This document shows, in pieces, positions 18,877-27,851 of a stretch of 64,000 nt of DNA (position 1 is its first letter; every line of letters begins with the position of its first letter). The notes below the pieces were generated by a model. That model did no database searches. It had not been told where the DNA came from and saw nothing but the letters and a program-made list of their open reading frames with translations. The stretch covers positions 28,605 through 92,604 of the forward strand of contig JAZQAN010000076.1 in NCBI GenBank assembly GCA_045545235.1. The letters run 5' to 3'. Origin of the DNA: CAZNKU01 sp045545235 (GTDB lineage: Bacteria; Bacillota; Clostridia; Monoglobales; Firm-18). A program made the translations under genes and the position numbers.

Positions 18877-18922
18877 GAATATACTCGGGACGGATAGTCC
18901 GTCCCGGATATATTCAATTTTT
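18877..18922 (+). terminator. Intrinsic terminator or attenuator inside the secreted-protein gene run
   Basis: An 18-base arm (18877-18894) pairs with 18898-18915 across a 3-base loop, with two mismatches and a GC-rich top (CGGGACGGA/TCCGTCCCG). It is followed by AA and five T. A weaker hairpin GCAGG/CCTGC lies at 18847-18863. Only about 20 bases separate the T run from the next ribosome binding site, so no promoter fits after it; it likely sets a partial drop in expression downstream. Confidence 0.8.
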
Positions 18923-18954
18923 GCAACAACTTTAGGTCAAAGGAGTTTTTAGTT

Positions 18955-20316
18955 ATGAAAACATTTATAAAATCATTGGTTTCCACTACTGCTTTGTGTT
19001 TAACAGCAATTTCCGTTTCTGCAAGCAGCATTGTGCCTTTAAAATATGATTTTGAGGTAGATTCTCTTTATGATTACGGAATTACTTCAAGTTGGTCTTC
19101 GATTGTAAACAGGAAGGTTAATGATGATGTAAGAGTATCAGACGGAGCGGTAAAATTTGTGTTAGGTTCTAATGAAAATGCCGTAAATGCTTATATAACC
19201 AAGAACTTTGATGTTCCTTACGTTGCAGGTACTATACGTATTTCTTTTGATGTTGTTACAGGCAAGGATTCTGCATTTTCTTCCACCTACGGTTTTCCGA
19301 GATTTTCAGGTGATGAAGGAGGAAGTGGCATAATAAATGCCAGAGTAAACAATAACGGAGATTATTCTTTAAGGTCAAACGGTGAATTTCTTTACTATGA
19401 TCCCCCATCACTTTTGCCATATGATTATGTAAAAATGTATCCCGACAAAAGCTATCATTTTGATATTGATTATAATATTGATGAGGGTATCTGCAAAATA
19501 TACCGTAACGGAGATGCACTTTTCCTTTATAATACTTCTACATACGAGAAGACATTTGATATTAAATATTCTTTTAAAAATCTTAAAAAGCTTGAATTTG
19601 GGCTTACATCATGCGGAGCACAGCAGGATGTGATACTTGATAATGTTTCAATAACCCCGCTTGATTACAACTATATTTATGTAAGCGGAAACGGAAATGA
19701 TCAGGGTGAAGGTACTGAAATGTCACCTTTTAAAACACTTGCAAGGGCAAAGGAATACTTTTTGTCACTTGCCGACAACAAAAAAACTGTAATTTTGGTT
19801 GAATCAGGCACTTATGATATTTCAGAAGGTATCAATGTTGGTGAGGTTAATATTTTCGAGGATAAAAAAATTGCAGTATATCCTGCTGATGGGGCAGTTA
19901 TAAATATGACAGGTGCAGATGTTATAATACCCGAGCTTGCTGATATGGAGATTAAAGAAGAGTTTATTCAGGCGGCGGCAGGAAAAATAAACGAAACTTA
20001 TTCAAATGATTTTTATCAGGTTATGCCTGAATTTGAAATTGAAACAACAGATAACGGGTTTAACATAGTAACAAAAAACCGCGGTTCAAGAAGCTATACT
20101 ATGAAGAGTATAATGGCATTTTATAAGCAGAACAATTCTATGGATAAGCTTACTCTTCAGGATTTTATAGTTTTAAGAGAGTCTAAAAATGGCGTAGATT
20201 TTCCTGTTATGGAAAATTATCCGACTGTAAAGATGTTTTTGTTTGACAGTTTGCAGTCTGCTATTCCTTTAGCACCGTCTCAGGTATTTAACGGAGGTGA
20301 AGGTACTGATGAGTAA
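18955..20316 (+). CDS. Secreted protein with LamG-like domain and an isolated beta-helix N-cap
   Basis: A 453-residue protein with signal peptide (KTFIKSLVSTTALCLTAISVSA) and AAAGGAG upstream. Residues ~25-235 form a LamG-like sandwich (ending VILDNVSITPLDY). From ~238, IYVSGNGNDQGEGTEMSPF starts what looks like the N-cap and first turn of a right-handed beta-helix, matching the enzymes at 2746 and 20309. The helix rungs are missing; instead, by ~380 the sequence moves to the recurrent C-terminal module (VKMFLFDSLQSAIPL). So it is either a binding protein that kept the cap or a decayed enzyme. Its last 8 bases overlap the next gene, implying translational coupling. Confidence 0.75.
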   Translation: MKTFIKSLVSTTALCLTAISVSASSIVPLKYDFEVDSLYDYGITSSWSSIVNRKVNDDVRVSDGAVKFVLGSNENAVNAYITKNFDVPYVAGTIRISFDVVTGKDSAFSSTYGFPRFSGDEGGSGIINARVNNNGDYSLRSNGEFLYYDPPSLLPYDYVKMYPDKSYHFDIDYNIDEGICKIYRNGDALFLYNTSTYEKTFDIKYSFKNLKKLEFGLTSCGAQQDVILDNVSITPLDYNYIYVSGNGNDQGEGTEMSPFKTLARAKEYFLSLADNKKTVILVESGTYDISEGINVGEVNIFEDKKIAVYPADGAVINMTGADVIIPELADMEIKEEFIQAAAGKINETYSNDFYQVMPEFEIETTDNGFNIVTKNRGSRSYTMKSIMAFYKQNNSMDKLTLQDFIVLRESKNGVDFPVMENYPTVKMFLFDSLQSAIPLAPSQVFNGGEGTDE

Positions 20317-22750
20317 GAAAATAATTTCCTTTATTTTAACTATATGTGTTGTTATTACTGCTTTTTCTTCAGTTGCCTATGCTGACGGTGTTGTTGTTGA
20401 AAAGGGACTTTCCGGCATAAATGTTACAGAATTTACTGATGGCATTAAGCTTACAGGTAATTCCGACAGTACTCAGCTTGTTTTTGTCAAAATAACTGAC
20501 GGTACAAATGTTGTTTATGTTAATCAGTTTACCTTGAAAAAAGGTGTTGTAGAAGAAAGATGCTATTTTAAAAAGCCGGCAGGTGATATGCATGTTTATC
20601 TTAACAGTTACACACCGGCAGGCGGTGCAGATATTGAGGTTGAAAGAAATATTAATTCCGAGGGTATAAAGCTTGATGTACGCGAGGTTGAAACAGGAGT
20701 ACAGCTTTACGGTACTGTTAATTGCAAGTGTCCTGTTGTTATTAAGATTACCGACAATAACAATAATGTTATATACTTTAATCAGTATAATTTTAACCCC
20801 GGCAATGTTTTGGAAAATTGTAATTTTAAATGGCCTGCAGTACGCAGTATAAATGTTTTGATTTATTCAAGAGACTCATCAATTGTTTTAAAAGATATAT
20901 ATGTTTCTCCTGAAGGAAGTGATTCCAATACAGGTACAGAGGCGTCACCTTTTAAAACGCTAAAGCGTGTACAGTCGGAAATTGAAAGTATCAAAACAAG
21001 CCTTACTTCCGCTCAGAAAGAAGATATAACCGTTTATCTTCGCGAAGGTGTATATTATGCAAGTGAAGATTCTTTATTTAACATAAGCAGTGCAAGCGGC
21101 GGAACAGATAATGTTTCTGTTCATTACACTTCATATGGTGATGAAAAGGTTTACCTGAATGCAGGTGTGAAAATACCATATTCTTCTTTTAAACCTGTAA
21201 GTGATGAGGCTGTGCTTGCAAGATTGTCTGACGATGTGGAAAGCAAGGTGCTTTGTGCAGACCTTTCGGAATTGAATATTGGCAATTACGGTTCACATAT
21301 TCATTTTAGCCACGGCATTAATTATGATGATGTTAACCAGGCAGAGCTATTTATTGACGGTGATGCAATGAACGTTGCACGTTGGCCAAACAAAGGATTT
21401 GCATATACGGGGTATACGTCGGAAACTATTACTGTTGATACAACTGCAGCTGAAGTAACTGTTGAAAGTGTTGAAAACAGAGCTTTAAACTGGAAAAACG
21501 AAAAGTACGGACAGATAGAAGTATTTGTAGACCAGAACTTCAGTTCACGTTTTTCTGATATAAAAAGTGTTGATTTGGAAACAGGATATTTTAACATTAC
21601 AAGAATTCCGTCATATACAGTTACAAGAAACAAGAGATATTACGTATTCAATATTTTAGAGGAACTTGATGCAGCAGGTGAATACTATATTGATAAAGAT
21701 AACCACAAGCTTTATTATTACCCTGCAGAATCATTCAAAGAAAATTCATCAATTGAGCTTTCTGTTAAAAAGAATGTGTTGACAATAGATGGTGCTGAAA
21801 ATGTAAGCTTTAATAACATTACTTTTGAAAATGCCACAAGTCGTCTTGTAAGTATTACAAATTCTAAAAATATTACTTTTACAGATTGTGTATTCAGAAA
21901 CTGTGGAAATACAGGTATATACTGTAATTCATCATCTTCTGTCAATATTAATGGGGCAGAAATTTATAACACAGGTCTTTTGGGTGTATTTCTTGGCGGA
22001 GGTAACCTTGACGCCTTTAAGGATGGCACTGAAACTGAACTTGTTTGCGGAAACAACGTACTGGAAAACTCTCATATTTATAACACTTCTCGTTGGACAT
22101 CTACTACAGGTCATGGAATATTTGTATATGGTGCAGGAAACTCTGTAAAGAATTGTACAATACATAATATAAATCACGCAGCAGTGGGTGTTCGAGGTGT
22201 TGAACACAAGATTGAAGGTAACGAAATATATGACGTATGTAAAACTGTAAATGATGCAGGTGCTATATACAGTGGCAGATATGTTTATTCAAGAGGAAAT
22301 GTAATTTCAGGAAATTACATTCACGATGTTAAGGGATATTCAACAGGTGTGTTTGGTGTTTATTTTGATGATAAATTGTCCGGCAATACTATAAAGAATA
22401 ATATTTTCCTTAACAATACGGGTGCTATCCGTGTTGCAGGCGGAAGAAATGTAAATGTTACAGATAACTTTATTTACAATTGTTCCCGCAGTATACATTA
22501 TCCAAGTAATATTGATTACAAATGGGAAATCAGCGAGTTTGAAGCTTTGTCCGATGGTTTTAAACAACGCTACCCGGATATTATGGATGTAATTTCGGAT
22601 GTTAATCCTACATATCCGAAAAACAGTACAATAAAGGGCAATGCTATTTATAACAGTGCCAACCCTGATATTGGTGCTGAAGTTAAAGCTTATGCTAAAG
22701 AATATGATATACCGGAAGGTAAGGATATAGGTATCTATTTTGGAAAATAG
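20309..22750 (+). CDS. Secreted right-handed beta-helix carbohydrate-active protein with two N-terminal modules
   Basis: An 813-residue protein. ATG at 20309 lies inside the preceding gene, with GGAGGTGA at 20293-20300 as ribosome binding site. After the signal peptide (KKIISFILTICVVITAFSSVAYA) come two copies of the VKIT...VYVNQ module (~44-104 and ~124-190). The beta-helix cap DIYVSPEGSDSNTGTEASPF follows at ~197, then the FIDGDAMNVARWPN motif (~350-363) shared with the 1421-residue enzyme, and helix rungs with many N-N and N-x-I/F turns (~494-730). Expected to be a secreted glycosidase or lyase; specificity unknown. It differs from the larger enzyme by lacking the stalk domain and the C-terminal LamG domain. 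Confidence 0.85.
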   Translation: MSKKIISFILTICVVITAFSSVAYADGVVVEKGLSGINVTEFTDGIKLTGNSDSTQLVFVKITDGTNVVYVNQFTLKKGVVEERCYFKKPAGDMHVYLNSYTPAGGADIEVERNINSEGIKLDVREVETGVQLYGTVNCKCPVVIKITDNNNNVIYFNQYNFNPGNVLENCNFKWPAVRSINVLIYSRDSSIVLKDIYVSPEGSDSNTGTEASPFKTLKRVQSEIESIKTSLTSAQKEDITVYLREGVYYASEDSLFNISSASGGTDNVSVHYTSYGDEKVYLNAGVKIPYSSFKPVSDEAVLARLSDDVESKVLCADLSELNIGNYGSHIHFSHGINYDDVNQAELFIDGDAMNVARWPNKGFAYTGYTSETITVDTTAAEVTVESVENRALNWKNEKYGQIEVFVDQNFSSRFSDIKSVDLETGYFNITRIPSYTVTRNKRYYVFNILEELDAAGEYYIDKDNHKLYYYPAESFKENSSIELSVKKNVLTIDGAENVSFNNITFENATSRLVSITNSKNITFTDCVFRNCGNTGIYCNSSSSVNINGAEIYNTGLLGVFLGGGNLDAFKDGTETELVCGNNVLENSHIYNTSRWTSTTGHGIFVYGAGNSVKNCTIHNINHAAVGVRGVEHKIEGNEIYDVCKTVNDAGAIYSGRYVYSRGNVISGNYIHDVKGYSTGVFGVYFDDKLSGNTIKNNIFLNNTGAIRVAGGRNVNVTDNFIYNCSRSIHYPSNIDYKWEISEFEALSDGFKQRYPDIMDVISDVNPTYPKNSTIKGNAIYNSANPDIGAEVKAYAKEYDIPEGKDIGIYFGK

Positions 22751-22770
22751 CTTTTGAAAGGAGTTTTATT

Positions 22771-24783
22771 ATGGAAAAAATACTTAAAAAAATGACTTTT
22801 GAACAAAAGCTTGAGTTCCTTACAGGTATGGGAACAGAAACTGATTTACATAAGGAGCTTGGTATTCCTGAAATCCGTTTTACAGACGGACCTGCAGGTG
22901 TCAGAACCGTAATAGATGCAATAGATGGGGAGGGATGCACTTGCATCCCTTCTTCTGCTGCGTTGGGTGCAAGCTGGAGTGTGGATGTGGTTGAAAAGTG
23001 TGCAAAGGTTATTGCTAATGATTGTAAAAAGCTTGGATTTGATATTTTGCTTGCTCCGGGTGTAAATATGAAACGTACACCAAGATGCGGGCGTAATTTT
23101 GAATATTTTTCAGAGGACCCGATGCTTTCGGGAATACTTGGTGCCGCATACATTAACGGACTTGAAAATGAAGGTGTGGGTACAAGCCTTAAGCATTTTG
23201 CTGCAAATAATCAGGAAAGAGACAGACTGTACATAAATGCAGATATCGATGAGCGTACTTTAAGAGAAATTTACCTGAGAGCTTTTGAGCTTGCTCTTGA
23301 AAATTCAAAGCCTTCAACAATTATGTGTGCTTATAATATGTTAAACGGAATATATTGCTTTGAAAATAAATATCTGCTGAATGACATTTTAAAAGAGGAG
23401 TGGGGTTACGAGGGTACCGTCATTTCAGACTGGGGTGCTGTTCATAATTCTGCCAATGCAATTGCAGGAGGTCTTGACATTCGCATGCCATATAATGCCT
23501 GCGGTGCTGAAGAATTGCGCGAAGGTGTTGAACGCAAAATTGTATCAGAAGAAGATATTGACAGGGCAGTAATCAGTAAGCTTAAATTTGTATTTTCACT
23601 TGCCCGGAAAAGGCAGAAGCTTCAAAGCTACAGCCGTGACCTTCAGCATGAAATGGTACAGGAAGCTGCAGGAGAATGTATTACACTTCTGAAAAATGAC
23701 AATGATGTTTTGCCAATAAAACCGGAAAAGTACAAAAAGATACTTGTTGTTGGCAGACTTGCAGAAAAACCTGTTATTTTCGGTTCAGGTTCGGGTAAGG
23801 TATGGGTTAATGATGAAAGAATAGACAAGCCTCTTGACTATATAAGAAAATACGGTGAGGAAAACGGTATTCAGGTTGATTATCAGGAAATATACAATGA
23901 TAAGTATATTGGCGCGGAAAATGTAAAGTTTTTAAACAAGCTTATGCCCGGTGATTATGACGCCATCATTGTGTTTATAGGTAATAACTACGGAAGTGAT
24001 TGTGAAACTGAATATTGGGACAGAGATGTTTTGCATTTCCAGAATTATATGAATGGTATGGTTAATTCATCTGCAGATTCCTGCAAAAATGTAATCGCCG
24101 TTATGCAGACAGGTTCTGCTACAATTCCAACCTACTGGCACAAAAGAATAAACGGAATTATTCAGATGTGGTATGCAGGGGAAGGCGGAGGAAAAGCTAT
24201 TGCCGATGTTCTTTTCGGTAAGGTTAACCCTTCAGGTAAGCTTTCTGAAACTTTTATAACAAAAGAAAGAGATGATATGGATGTAATTGGTGATGGCTAC
24301 AAAACCTGGTACAAAGAAGGGTTGTTTGTGGGTTACAGACATTATGACAATGACGATCGTGATGTGTGGTTCCCGTTTGGGCATGGTCTTTCTTACACAA
24401 AGTTTGAGTATAGCGATATTGAAATAAATGATGGTGAAGTTACTTTTAAGGTGAAAAATGTAGGTGAAACAGAGGGTAAAGAGGTTGTACAGCTTTATGT
24501 TCATCAGGTTAATTCTACTGTTATAAGACCTTATAAGGAGCTTAAGTTTTTTGATAAAATTAATCTTAAACCCGGTGAAGAAAAAACTGTGGTGTATAAA
24601 TTGAAAGAAAGAGATTTTCAGTATTACAGTACGGCTTTGCATAAATGGTATGCAGAAAGCGGAGTTTATGAAATATTAATTGGTGCATCTTCAAAAGACA
24701 TTCGTCTTAAAGCATCATTTGAATATAAAAATAACGATAATTATTGTGAAAGAAACAGGAAATCTCAGTTTATTATGGCGTAG
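22771..24783 (+). CDS. Glycoside hydrolase family 3 beta-glycosidase, cytosolic
   Basis: A 670-residue GH3 enzyme without a signal peptide, so it acts on imported oligosaccharides. The N-terminal barrel shows RFTDGPAGVR, the KHFAANNQERDR block, and the nucleophile Asp220 in VISDWGAVH. The second alpha/beta sandwich domain (VVGRLAEKPVIFGSGSGKV; WYAGEGGGKAIADVLFG) and a C-terminal FnIII-like domain (GKEVVQLYVHQ; LKPGEEKTV) complete the usual architecture. Ribosome binding site AAAGGAG. Preferred sugar (glucoside, xyloside, arabinoside) cannot be set by inspection. A second, different GH3 follows directly. Confidence 0.93.
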   Translation: MEKILKKMTFEQKLEFLTGMGTETDLHKELGIPEIRFTDGPAGVRTVIDAIDGEGCTCIPSSAALGASWSVDVVEKCAKVIANDCKKLGFDILLAPGVNMKRTPRCGRNFEYFSEDPMLSGILGAAYINGLENEGVGTSLKHFAANNQERDRLYINADIDERTLREIYLRAFELALENSKPSTIMCAYNMLNGIYCFENKYLLNDILKEEWGYEGTVISDWGAVHNSANAIAGGLDIRMPYNACGAEELREGVERKIVSEEDIDRAVISKLKFVFSLARKRQKLQSYSRDLQHEMVQEAAGECITLLKNDNDVLPIKPEKYKKILVVGRLAEKPVIFGSGSGKVWVNDERIDKPLDYIRKYGEENGIQVDYQEIYNDKYIGAENVKFLNKLMPGDYDAIIVFIGNNYGSDCETEYWDRDVLHFQNYMNGMVNSSADSCKNVIAVMQTGSATIPTYWHKRINGIIQMWYAGEGGGKAIADVLFGKVNPSGKLSETFITKERDDMDVIGDGYKTWYKEGLFVGYRHYDNDDRDVWFPFGHGLSYTKFEYSDIEINDGEVTFKVKNVGETEGKEVVQLYVHQVNSTVIRPYKELKFFDKINLKPGEEKTVVYKLKERDFQYYSTALHKWYAESGVYEILIGASSKDIRLKASFEYKNNDNYCERNRKSQFIMA

Positions 24784-24830
24784 AATTGTGTAAGTCAAAA
24801 ATACAGGTAATAACATTAAGGAGAATAAAA

Positions 24831-26522
24831 ATGAAAGAAAAATTTGTAAATGATTTATTAAGTAAAATGTCACTTGAAGAAAAAGTGGGACAATGTTTTG
24901 TTATAGGTTATGTAGGTTCTATGATAACTCCTGAAATCCTGCGCAGAATTAAAACTTACTACCCTGCAGGTATAAGAGCTGGTCTTATGTGGCGTATCAG
25001 AACAGTAAAGCACGACCCTAACGGTACAAATACAGACTTTGCTAGCAGATTGCAAAGACCTTTTAAAGGTGCTATAAAGGACTTTTTGCCTGATATACCT
25101 GTACCTCATTTTACAAACGAGGAATTTTGTGAGTATTTGAATGTGCTTAAGAAAACTGCAGCTGAAAATAAAAATGCTATTCCTTTACATATTACATTTG
25201 ACTTTGAAGGAGACGTAAGTGCCGATTACTACAGAGGCGGAATAAAATATTTCCCAAGCTGTATGGGTATTGCGCACAGCGAGGATAAAAATCTGGCACA
25301 CGATGTTGCGTGGGCAGTTGGCAGACAGCTTGCACCTTTAGGATTTTCGTGGATACATTCACCGGTGCTTGATGTTAATACAAATCCGAAAAATCCTGAA
25401 ATTGGTACACGCAGTTACAGTGAAGACCCTGCAGAGGCGGCGGAATATGCTATTGAGGCATTGAAGGGCTTTAAAGAGGCAGGTATAGTTGCTACAGGTA
25501 AGCATTTCCCCGGAAGAGGACCTTCTGCTGCAGATGCTCACCACGGTTTGCCTATTATAGACGAGCCGAAAGAAGAATTGATGAGACATTTAGAACCATA
25601 CAGAGAACTTATTAAAAACGGGTTGCCTGCTATTATGACAGCACATACTGCATATCCTGCGTTTGATGATTCAGGTCTTCCTGCTACACTTTCAAAGCCT
25701 ATTGTAACAGATTTGCTTAAGGGCGAGCTTGGCTTTAAGGGCGTTGTTACCACCGACGAAATTACAATGGGAGGTATTGTGGCTAAATTTGAAGTTAAGG
25801 ATGCTTGTATCAAAGCTATTGAGGCAGGTTGTGACCTTGTTTTGCTTCGTGATGAGGGCGGTTTGATTGATGAGGTTATTCCTGCAGTTATTGAAGCAGT
25901 TAAATCGGGCAAATTGCCGGAAGAAAGAATAAACGATGCGGTTACAAGAACTCTTGGCGTTAAGTATGATTACGGATTTTTTGACAGAAATCCTGAACTT
26001 GATGTTTCAAAAGCAAGTGAGGGTATAAATGACCCTAAGGTGGCTGAAATTGCAAAAAAAGCTGCTGTAGGTGCAATTAACGTAATAAGAGATGAAAATA
26101 AGTTGTTGCCTTTATCTAAGGAAACAAAGGCTTTGTTTGTGTATCAGGTAAATCCGTTGCACGAAAGAACAAACACTCAAAGTCTTAATCCTGCAACTCC
26201 ATGGCTTGAAATGCTTAAATATTCCGACAATGTATACTGCGTTGAAACAAATATGAGCTTTAATGAGTCAGACAGAAAGCGTGTTTACGAAAGAATAGAT
26301 GAATGTGATGTTATTATAGTAACTAACTACTTTGACAGAAGAAGTCCTGAAAGCGGAAACAGCTTTGTTAAAGAGCTTCACGAAAAAACAGATAAACCTA
26401 TTATAGTAATTACAAATTCACCTTATGGTTTTACTGTTTTGCCTGAATATAAGACTGTAATATGTTCTTACAGTTCTTCACTTGAAAGTGCAAAGGAAGT
26501 TGCGAAGAAACTTTTTGAATAA
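24831..26522 (+). CDS. Glycoside hydrolase family 3 enzyme, NagZ-like branch, cytosolic
   Basis: A 563-residue GH3 protein of the shorter two-domain type. The motif KHFPGRGPSAADAHHGLP (from Lys224) contains the Asp-x-His arrangement of NagZ-type enzymes, which use a His/Asp dyad rather than a Glu as acid/base. The nucleophile is Asp309 in VVTTDEITMGG. A C-terminal alpha/beta domain (~400-563) replaces the FnIII part of the neighbour. No signal peptide. ATG at 24831 follows TAAGGAG; the upstream in-frame start at 24786 gives an unsupported 15-residue extension. Could release beta-linked HexNAc, glucose or a modified sugar; substrate open. Confidence 0.88.
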   Translation: MKEKFVNDLLSKMSLEEKVGQCFVIGYVGSMITPEILRRIKTYYPAGIRAGLMWRIRTVKHDPNGTNTDFASRLQRPFKGAIKDFLPDIPVPHFTNEEFCEYLNVLKKTAAENKNAIPLHITFDFEGDVSADYYRGGIKYFPSCMGIAHSEDKNLAHDVAWAVGRQLAPLGFSWIHSPVLDVNTNPKNPEIGTRSYSEDPAEAAEYAIEALKGFKEAGIVATGKHFPGRGPSAADAHHGLPIIDEPKEELMRHLEPYRELIKNGLPAIMTAHTAYPAFDDSGLPATLSKPIVTDLLKGELGFKGVVTTDEITMGGIVAKFEVKDACIKAIEAGCDLVLLRDEGGLIDEVIPAVIEAVKSGKLPEERINDAVTRTLGVKYDYGFFDRNPELDVSKASEGINDPKVAEIAKKAAVGAINVIRDENKLLPLSKETKALFVYQVNPLHERTNTQSLNPATPWLEMLKYSDNVYCVETNMSFNESDRKRVYERIDECDVIIVTNYFDRRSPESGNSFVKELHEKTDKPIIVITNSPYGFTVLPEYKTVICSYSSSLESAKEVAKKLFE

Positions 26523-26540
26523 AAATTCGGAGGAATAAAT

Positions 26541-27842
26541 TTGGATTATAAATTGTATTCGCCTGAAAAAAACGGAATAAAAAGTGAAAATATAATAAAT
26601 TTCATAAAAGATTTGTCATCTTGTTGTAAGGCAAGAGAAATACATTCATTTATGATTATGAGAAACGGCAATGTTCTTGCAGAAGGGTATAATGCCCCTT
26701 ACACTTCTGAAACTGAACACGATATATTTTCAGGAAGCAAGGCTTTTGCTGCAATGGCAATAGGTTTTGCAATTGATGAAGGTCTTATTGATTTGGATGA
26801 CAAGGTTGTTGATTATTTTGAAGACCTTGTGCCTGAAGAGGCGGATTTTCGTATAAAAGAAATTACTGTAAAAAATCTGCTTACTATGACTGTCGGGCAA
26901 ACAGGAGACCCTGTACATTGTGCTACAAAAAGCGAAAATGATGATTGGCTTTACAACTTTTTCAGGCGTGAATTTGTTGTAGACCCCGGAAAAGAATTCC
27001 GTTATGATGGTTTTGCTACATATATGTTATCTGCTTTGATAAACAGAGTTTCAGGGCAGGATATGTTTTGCTACTTAAAGCCAAGGCTTTTTGAGCCTAT
27101 GGGTATGAAGGTTCCATACCATATAAAAGATAAATACGGCATATGTATTGGTTATACAGGTATGAAGCTTTCAATATCTGATTTTGCCGGGATAGGACAA
27201 TTGTTCCTTGACGGAGGCAAATACAAGGGCAGACAAATATTGCCTGAAGGTTGGGTAGAGCTTGCAACCTCAAAGCATATAGATACGCCAAATACCACAA
27301 CGGGAAAGGATTGGAATCAGGGTTATTGTTTCCAGATGTGGAGAGGAAGGCATAATACCTACAGATTTTGCGGTGCCTTTGGGCAGATGTGCGTGGTTAT
27401 TCCAGACCTTAATATGATTTTTGCGGTTAATTCAGGGTGTGATAACAATAAAATTCATACAATACTTGAGGATTTTTATAAAAACATTCTTTTTGAATTT
27501 GTTAAGCCTTTACATGAAGAAAAAAGCTATGCTCTGAATGGTTTTTTCAAACGTCTTGTTATTGAACCTGCAGATGAAACAAAATGCTTTATTCATCTTC
27601 AGGGAAAGGAAAATTTCAAATTACCCTGCGGTATAGGAAGAAGTATTGCTTCTGACCCTTTATTTACTGATTTGGTTGCTGTAAATCCACAGGGGGGAGA
27701 AAGGATCTTTTATTCCAAGCTTGAAGGTATTGCAAATGAAAATTTTTGTATCACGATTAAAATAACAGGTTCGCCATCGGCAATATTTATAAGTGTTGTT
27801 GATGGTGTGACGAAAATAGAATATAAAAGATGTAAGGTGTGA
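26541..27842 (+). CDS. Beta-lactamase-fold serine hydrolase (class C-like esterase)
   Basis: A 433-residue protein starting with TTG after GGAGGA (26529-26534). The catalytic S-x-x-K is Ser64-Gly-Ser-Lys67 in FSGSKAFAAMAIGFAI, in the usual place before the helix LDDKVVDYFED. The second motif, normally Y-x-N, reads YDG in FRYDGFATYMLSALINR, as in many esterase-like members. No signal peptide, so cytosolic. In this setting, between glycosidases, it most likely removes an acyl group from an imported oligosaccharide. Residues beyond ~330 form an extra C-terminal beta domain. Exact activity unknown. Confidence 0.8.
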   Translation: MDYKLYSPEKNGIKSENIINFIKDLSSCCKAREIHSFMIMRNGNVLAEGYNAPYTSETEHDIFSGSKAFAAMAIGFAIDEGLIDLDDKVVDYFEDLVPEEADFRIKEITVKNLLTMTVGQTGDPVHCATKSENDDWLYNFFRREFVVDPGKEFRYDGFATYMLSALINRVSGQDMFCYLKPRLFEPMGMKVPYHIKDKYGICIGYTGMKLSISDFAGIGQLFLDGGKYKGRQILPEGWVELATSKHIDTPNTTTGKDWNQGYCFQMWRGRHNTYRFCGAFGQMCVVIPDLNMIFAVNSGCDNNKIHTILEDFYKNILFEFVKPLHEEKSYALNGFFKRLVIEPADETKCFIHLQGKENFKLPCGIGRSIASDPLFTDLVAVNPQGGERIFYSKLEGIANENFCITIKITGSPSAIFISVVDGVTKIEYKRCKV

Positions 27843-27851
27843 GGTGATTTT

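Noticed and set aside
22931..22950. 9-bp perfect inverted repeat with 2-base loop inside the first GH3 gene
   Set aside because: It lies within conserved coding sequence (Gly-Cys-Thr-Cys-Ile-Pro) and has no T run; probably chance.
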